A stretch of 9,211 nucleotides of DNA from Euryarchaeota archaeon UBA136 (GTDB lineage Archaea; Thermoplasmatota; Poseidoniia; MGIII; CG-Epi1): the NCBI GenBank assembly GCA_002506485.1, contig DAXQ01000029.1:1-9211 (forward strand). Reading direction: 5' to 3'. A model generated the notes under the pieces. The model did no database searches, was not told where the DNA came from, and saw only the letters and a program-made list of their open reading frames with translations. A program made the position numbers and the translations under genes. Of the stretch, positions 5,456-9,211 are shown piece by piece (position 1 is the stretch's first letter; the number at the start of each line of letters is the position of its first letter).

Positions 5456-6653
5456 CTATAACCTTGCCGCCAATAATAACTGTTTCAACATGATTTATTC
5501 CAAAATGATAAGTGAGATGTCGATAATCGGGTATATCACAAATCAAAAGATTGGCCTTCCAACCCTCCGCAATACAGCCTCTATCTGTTTTTCCTATCGC
5601 TAAAGCTGCATTAATTGTAGAAGCAACTAAAGACTCGGCCGGCGTCATACCCATCCTGAAGACTGCCAATTGTTGCATAAGCTGCATTGACTCCGTATAA
5701 CAATTAGGATTACAATCCGTTGCAAGGGCTATAGGAAAATTGTTGGCTATCATCTTTCTGGCTGGAGCAAAATGATCCGAAAGAATTGCTAAAGGGGTTC
5801 CTGGCAAAAGAACGCCAATGACGCCAGAATCGCGTAGTGCTTGGATAGTCTCCAAAGTAGAGCCGGCTAGATGATCTGCACTAATCACTCTCAACTCTGC
5901 GGCAAGTTTTCCTCCACCTGTATCGCCAAATTCATCTGCATGAATCTTAAGGCCAAACCCGGCATTTCTAGCAGCTTCCAATATAGTTCTGGATTCGTCC
6001 TCGGTAAAAGCGCCCTCTTCACAGAAAACGTCGCAGAATTCCGCCAATTTCCGTAATTCTTCTAGATTTTCCGAAACCGAAGCAACGTAGGTATATCTAT
6101 CCATATCATCGGGAATCGCATGTGCTCCCATGTATGTGACAACTGTTTCTGCTAATCCCAAAGTCCCAAGCCAATTGGCAACCTCCAATTGTTTGATCTC
6201 AGTCTTCTTTTCAAGACCGTATCCTGACTTAATCTCAATTGTTGTAGTTCCGTGTCTAACTGCATTTTTCAAACGAATAAGCGACTCACTCTGGAGATCT
6301 TCTTTACTAGCCTTACGGGTCTCTCCTACAGTTCGTAGAATTCCACCTCCATCTGCCAGAATCTCCTGATAAGTACGGCCCTCCAACTTCCACTCAAGTT
6401 CATGCTCACGAGAACCAGACCAAACAAGATGGGTATGAGGATCCACAAAACCCGGAACAATAACTTTGCCGCTAACATCTATGACTTTTGAATTCGAAGA
6501 ATCAAGATTCTGACCAACCTCTACAATCTGATTTCCATCAATCAAAACATCTGCATGAGGGTGCCTAACAACTTGGCCCATTGCCTCACCCACCAAAGGA
6601 ATGGAGGTAGGCTTTGGCGTGACGACTTCCATGGCTCCACGTAAAAGAAGCAT
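5448..6653 (-). CDS. hutI: Imidazolonepropionase (histidine degradation)
   Basis: HutI hydrolyses 4-imidazolone-5-propionate to N-formimino-glutamate, the third step of histidine degradation, in the cytoplasm. The 401-aa product is of the normal family length and has the amidohydrolase metal-site residues in order: DPHTH at 71-75 (H73, H75), KIHADEFGD at 236-244 (H238), SADHLAG at 259-265 (H261) and TDCNPN at 312-317 (D313). The family's IEIKSGYGL (139-147) and NGGGI-like DGGGILRTV (101-109) stretches are also present. The frame runs open upstream to 6788, including an ATG at 6701, but that would overlap serS on the other strand. I chose the ATG at 6653 because the conserved core begins there (MLLLRGA) and a TATA-like element lies about 23 bp upstream. 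No hutH, hutU or formimino-glutamate hydrolase is in the window. Confidence 0.94.
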   Translation of the reverse strand: MLLLRGAMEVVTPKPTSIPLVGEAMGQVVRHPHADVLIDGNQIVEVGQNLDSSNSKVIDVSGKVIVPGFVDPHTHLVWSGSREHELEWKLEGRTYQEILADGGGILRTVGETRKASKEDLQSESLIRLKNAVRHGTTTIEIKSGYGLEKKTEIKQLEVANWLGTLGLAETVVTYMGAHAIPDDMDRYTYVASVSENLEELRKLAEFCDVFCEEGAFTEDESRTILEAARNAGFGLKIHADEFGDTGGGKLAAELRVISADHLAGSTLETIQALRDSGVIGVLLPGTPLAILSDHFAPARKMIANNFPIALATDCNPNCYTESMQLMQQLAVFRMGMTPAESLVASTINAALAIGKTDRGCIAEGWKANLLICDIPDYRHLTYHFGINHVETVIIGGKVIDA

Positions 6654-6671
6654 GATTTCCAATGGCGCAAG

Positions 6672-6680
6672 TTCATAAAG
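6672..6680. promoter_or_regulatory. Shared divergent TATA-like element (hutI / serS)
   Basis: The plus strand reads TTCATAAAG and the minus strand CTTTATGAA, TATA-like both ways. The centre (6676) is about 27 bp before the serS ATG at 6703 and about 23 bp before the hutI ATG at 6653. It is the only A+T-rich element in the 49-bp gap, so it probably serves one or both genes as leaderless transcripts. Confidence 0.5.
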
Positions 6681-6702
6681 ACATCGGTTCTCTGAGACCA
6701 TA

Positions 6703-7971
6703 ATGCTTGAGATGAAAGTCTTTCGGGAAGATTCCAAGGCTGTTTTTGAGAACCTGAAAAGAAGAAAAATGCCTGATGATATCGCCAAAGGAGTTATTCA
6801 AATGGACCAAGAGTGGAGGGAATTGATAGATGAAGGAAACAAACTCAGATCCCAAAGGAACCGCATTTCCAGAGAGATAGGCGAGCTTAAAAAGAAAGGA
6901 AAAGACGGTTCGGATTTACTTGGTGAGATGGCCAAAATAAAAAAAGGACTAATGGGCAACGAAAGTAAAACCAAAGAGACTCTTGCTTCCAGAGAAGAAG
7001 CCAGAATGAGAGTCCCGAACCTGTTGGACAGTGAAGTGCCCCAAGGCCAGAGCGAACATGATAACCGGGAATTATCACTACACGGGAAAAAGAAAAAAAC
7101 GAAAACTTCTAGGCCGCACCAGGAAGTAATGGAACTAGTAGGAGGCGTTGATCTGAAGCGAGCTGCTAACGTCACTGGAAGGCGATTCTATTTTCTGACA
7201 GGAGATTTAGCTCGACTCGAAATGGCGCTAATAAATTATGCTATAGATGTACTTTGCGAGAGAGGATATTCACTGACCATCCCTCCATTCATGATGAATA
7301 AGGAAGCATATGAAGGAGTTGTTGACCTCAATGATTTTGAAGAGGTTATGTACAAAATCGAGGATCATGACCTGTACCTGATAGCAACGTCTGAGCATCC
7401 CTTGACCTCTAGATTCAAGAATGAAATAATAGAAATAAAGGGTGAACCTCTACGTTATGCCGGAATATCAACCAATTTCAGAAGAGAGGTTGGAGCGCAT
7501 GGTATGAGTGACAGGGGGATCTGGAGAGTACACCAATTTGCGAAGGTTGAGCAAGTTATTATTTGTAAACCGGAGGATTCTAAAAAATTCCATGATGAAT
7601 TGGTGGCTAATGCAATTCACATATTCAAAGGGCTGGAGATTCCATTCAGGGTTGTCGATATTTGCACCGGAGATATAGGAACTGTGGCTGCACGTAAATT
7701 CGATCTGGAAGCATGGATGCCATCTTCACAGCAATGGAAAGAAGTCGTAAGTGCCAGCAATTGTAGATCTTATCAAAGCGTAAGATTGAACATGAGATAT
7801 CGAACCCCTGAAGGAACTGATTTTCCACATACCCTGAATGCCACTGCCATAGCAACAACGAGAGCTTTGGCAGCCATACTTGAGAATAATCAACAAGCTG
7901 ACGGAAGTGTGGTCATACCCAAAGTATTGCGAAAATGGATGGGAGACCAGAATCTAATCAAGGCTAAATGA
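6703..7971 (+). CDS. serS: Seryl-tRNA synthetase (common class II type)
   Basis: SerRS charges tRNA-Ser with serine using ATP. The 422-aa product has the long antiparallel coiled-coil arm that grips the tRNA variable arm (about 30-100, rich in Lys/Glu with Leu/Ile heptads) and then a class II catalytic domain. Motif 1 is at about 178-197, and the serine-site TSE is at 229-231. Motif 2 is FRREVGAHG...WRVHQFAKVEQ (259-284), and motif 3 is NATAIATTRALAAILENNQ (379-397) with its class-defining Arg. It ends with the family's QADGSVVIPKVLRKWMG block. This is the ordinary SerRS, not the rare methanogen-type zinc enzyme. Start MLEMKVFRED matches the usual MLDIKxxRE opening. The stop overlaps the nadM start (ATGA, 7968-7971). 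Confidence 0.97.
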   Translation: MLEMKVFREDSKAVFENLKRRKMPDDIAKGVIQMDQEWRELIDEGNKLRSQRNRISREIGELKKKGKDGSDLLGEMAKIKKGLMGNESKTKETLASREEARMRVPNLLDSEVPQGQSEHDNRELSLHGKKKKTKTSRPHQEVMELVGGVDLKRAANVTGRRFYFLTGDLARLEMALINYAIDVLCERGYSLTIPPFMMNKEAYEGVVDLNDFEEVMYKIEDHDLYLIATSEHPLTSRFKNEIIEIKGEPLRYAGISTNFRREVGAHGMSDRGIWRVHQFAKVEQVIICKPEDSKKFHDELVANAIHIFKGLEIPFRVVDICTGDIGTVAARKFDLEAWMPSSQQWKEVVSASNCRSYQSVRLNMRYRTPEGTDFPHTLNATAIATTRALAAILENNQQADGSVVIPKVLRKWMGDQNLIKAK

Positions 7972-8492
7972 AGAAGGGACTGATTTTAGGGAGGTTCCAG
8001 CCGTTCCATTTAGGACATTTAAGATTGATAGAGGCAGTTAAAGATGATAATCTAGAACCAATGATTTGTATCGGCTCAGCACAAGAGGGACGTACGAAAG
8101 ATAATCCTTTTACTACAGAGGAAAGGAGAATCATGGTTGAAGCCGTGGTCAGCTGTCTGGATTGTGAGTACCAGATCTATGAAATTCCAGATGTGAATAA
8201 TAACAATCTGTACGTTTCCCACCTGAAAACTTTCGTTCCTGACTTTGATACCGTCTATAGCGGAAACACTCTTGTACTGAAATTGTTCAAAGCGGCTGGG
8301 CACAAGATCGTAATGCCTGAAATGGTCAACCGCGAGGTCTGGGAGGGTGCTGCCATCCGTCAGGCGATGACGGAGGGCGATGAATGGGAAACGGCAGTTC
8401 CTTCCCAGATTGTTGATATAATCCACGATTTGAATGGGATTGAAAAACTACAGAATCTAGCACGGGCGGACCCCCTCCCTCCAGAATCCTAA
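7968..8492 (+). CDS. nadM: Nicotinamide-nucleotide adenylyltransferase, archaeal NadM type
   Basis: NadM makes NAD from NMN and ATP, the last step of NAD synthesis. The 174-aa product opens with GRFQPFHLGH (8-17), the adenylyltransferase HxGH motif in the form typical of archaeal NMNAT. It continues with GSAQEGRTKDNPFTTEER (36-53), the archaeal GSAQxSHTxxNPFTxGER block, then YSGN (97-100), and NREVWEGAAIRQAM..GDEW..AVP (121-145), equivalent to the NRxxxSGTxIRRxM block. The Thr usual in SGTxIR is Ala here (GAAIR), a small deviation. The C-terminal tail after about residue 160 is polar and Pro-rich. The gene is translationally coupled to serS, and its TAA (8490-8492) overlaps the stop of the opposing hsp20 gene. 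Confidence 0.94.
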   Translation: MKKGLILGRFQPFHLGHLRLIEAVKDDNLEPMICIGSAQEGRTKDNPFTTEERRIMVEAVVSCLDCEYQIYEIPDVNNNNLYVSHLKTFVPDFDTVYSGNTLVLKLFKAAGHKIVMPEMVNREVWEGAAIRQAMTEGDEWETAVPSQIVDIIHDLNGIEKLQNLARADPLPPES

Positions 8493-9061
8493 TCTACTTT
8501 TACCTTAGTTCCTTTCGGCTCATCAGATTCTTTTTTGGTAAGAACCAGATCCAAAATCCCATTGGTATATGTTGCTTTGGAAGAATCGGTTTCAACGGGT
8601 GAAGACAAATCAATACTCTTGAAATATTTTCTTGATTCCGTTTTTACATTTACCTCTACTTTATCCTCTATCACATTGATATCAATGTCTTCTTTACTGA
8701 CACCAGGGAGCTCAACGGTAATAGCAATTTGATCATCAGTCTCATTGATATCGGTTAATGGTTCTCGCCTGGTATCAACAACCGGTTTTTCTCCTTGACG
8801 GCCGAAAGGACGCATTCTGGTGTTTCCAAAATCCTCGAAAACGGGAAACCCATCCGGTCCGGCTTTAACTGAGAAACCAAAAACAAATGGGTTTTTCTTT
8901 GCATTTTCGGGTAGATTGCCATCAACTGCATCTCTCATCAAGCCATCCATCTGCTTACGCATCTTACTGAATTCAGTGTCAAGATTACTGAATATATCCT
9001 CTATACTCCACTCCCCTTTACGGAACCAGTCGTCTGCATCATCCTTACGTTTTCTGTTCAT
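8489..9061 (-). CDS. Small heat-shock protein (Hsp20 / alpha-crystallin family)
   Basis: This is an ATP-independent holdase chaperone that binds unfolding proteins as an oligomer. The 190-aa product has a charged N-terminal arm with helical content, then FGFSVKAGPDGFPVFEDFGN (61-80), a stretch typical of archaeal Hsp20 proteins. The alpha-crystallin domain spans about 100-177: LTDINETDDQIAITVELPGVSKEDI in the first half and the A-x-x-x-N-G-I-L signature (163-170, ATYTNGIL) near its end. A C-terminal Val-Lys-Val (187-189) fits the V/I-x-V/I motif that docks between subunits. The frame extends to a TTG at 9079, but the ATG at 9061 has a GGAG ribosome binding site at 9067-9070 with 5-nt spacing, so I chose it. 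The promoter carries a strong TATA box and a near-palindrome, consistent with heat-inducible repression. Confidence 0.93.
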   Translation of the reverse strand: MNRKRKDDADDWFRKGEWSIEDIFSNLDTEFSKMRKQMDGLMRDAVDGNLPENAKKNPFVFGFSVKAGPDGFPVFEDFGNTRMRPFGRQGEKPVVDTRREPLTDINETDDQIAITVELPGVSKEDIDINVIEDKVEVNVKTESRKYFKSIDLSSPVETDSSKATYTNGILDLVLTKKESDEPKGTKVKVD

Positions 9062-9070
9062 TCTTACTCC

Positions 9071-9095
9071 GGTAAACAACCATTGGTTGTAAACC
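9071..9095. promoter_or_regulatory. 25-bp near-palindrome over the hsp20 transcription start, probable operator
   Basis: The arms GGTAAACAACCA (9071-9082) and TGGTTGTAAACC (9084-9095) flank a central T at 9083. The inner 13 bp (CAACCATTGGTTG, 9077-9089) are a perfect palindrome, and over the full 25 bp only two positions per arm fail to match. With the TATA box centred near 9115, transcription on the minus strand should start near 9089, inside this element. A repressor bound here would block RNA polymerase recruitment, as Phr does at Pyrococcus heat-shock promoters. The binding protein here is unknown. Confidence 0.6.
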
Positions 9096-9111
9096 TATAG
9101 TTTAGTAGTCA

Positions 9112-9119
9112 TATATAAA
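9112..9119 (-). promoter_or_regulatory. TATA box of hsp20
   Basis: The minus strand reads TTTATATA, the best TATA match in the window. It lies about 54 bp upstream of the ATG at 9061, so the leader would be about 28 nt and include the GGAG ribosome binding site. Confidence 0.65.
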
Positions 9120-9130
9120 ATTTTTCCCAC

Positions 9131-9211
9131 CTATTCATCATCTTCTTCGACTGGCTGGACGACAATCGGTTGGACCACCACAGGCTCGGCTACCACTGGC
9201 TGGGCCACTAC
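9131..9211 (-). CDS. C-terminus of an unidentified protein with Val/Pro pentapeptide repeats, partial
   Basis: The minus strand is open from the window edge to a TAG at 9131-9133, giving the last 26 residues of a protein whose start is outside the window. They read VVAQP, VVAEP, VVVQP, IVVQP and then VEEDDE: four copies of a [VI]V[AV][QE]P pentapeptide followed by an acidic end. Such Val/Pro-rich linkers are common in surface or scaffold proteins, but the main domain is not visible, so no family can be named. The reading is supported by the in-phase repeat and by the same orientation as hsp20, which starts 69 bp downstream. Low-complexity reading by chance remains possible. Confidence 0.5.
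   Translation of the reverse strand, partial: VVAQPVVAEPVVVQPIVVQPVEEDDE
9152..9211 (-). repeat. Four 15-bp tandem repeats encoding [VI]V[AV][QE]P
   Basis: Four degenerate 15-bp units follow each other in frame and continue to the window edge, so there may be more copies outside. Substitutions keep the Pro at position 5 and branched hydrophobic residues at positions 1 and 2, which points to selection on the protein. Confidence 0.55.

Noticed and set aside
6654..6788. N-terminal extension of HutI up to 6701 or 6788
   Set aside because: The extension would overlap the start of serS on the opposite strand and remove the promoter gap. The conserved HutI protein begins at the ATG at 6653, giving the usual length.
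6798..7175. Minus-strand 125-codon frame inside serS, rich in Ser/Phe/Leu
   Set aside because: It is the antisense of the Lys/Glu-rich coiled-coil arm of seryl-tRNA synthetase, which explains the composition.
1..9211. CRISPR array, transposase, phage, toxin-antitoxin or tRNA gene
   Set aside because: I looked on both strands and saw no spaced direct repeats, terminal inverted repeats, integrase-like or toxin-like proteins, or cloverleaf with a GTTCRA-type T-arm.

Overview
The window looks like chromosomal DNA of an archaeon, most likely a euryarchaeote of the Thermoplasmatota type such as marine planktonic Group II/III. That lineage guess is an inference from protein flavour, not a measured placement. 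The archaeal assignment rests on several things: archaeal-type phosphopantetheine adenylyltransferase, archaeal-type NMN adenylyltransferase, a UPF0147 protein, an archaeal-sized SRP RNA, and TATA-like boxes about 23-27 bp upstream of start codons, which indicates leaderless transcripts. Genes are packed tightly, with ATGA overlaps, short shared divergent promoters and overlapping convergent stops.

Left part (1-1425, minus strand): a secreted protein cut by the window edge, then a UPF0147 protein, then coaD (coenzyme A synthesis). Divergent from coaD is a plus-strand cluster (1483-4140): a two-span small membrane protein, a signal-peptide/C-terminal-anchor protein, and CcmF, the heme lyase subunit of System I cytochrome c maturation. 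CcmF carries its WWD motif and all four expected histidines. The two small genes are unrecognised and may be lineage-specific partners of CcmF.

Middle part (about 4134-6653, minus strand): the SRP RNA gene lies tail to tail with ccmF and starts about 15 bp after the stop of an unrecognised 325-aa protein. That gene overlaps the end of hutI (imidazolonepropionase, histidine degradation). hutI and serS diverge from a 49-bp gap holding a single TATA-like element that is well placed for both.

Right part (6703-9211): serS (seryl-tRNA synthetase) is coupled to nadM (NAD synthesis) by an ATGA overlap. nadM converges on a small heat-shock protein gene (Hsp20), and their stop codons overlap. The hsp20 promoter has a strong TATA box and a 25-bp near-palindrome over the predicted transcription start, which looks like a repressor operator. 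The last 81 bp encode the C-terminus of another minus-strand protein, with four 5-residue Val/Pro repeats and an acidic end.

The window is mainly housekeeping. I see no mobile element, CRISPR array, tRNA or defence system. The most interesting unknowns are the two small ccmF-linked genes, the 325-aa protein and the compact shared promoters.
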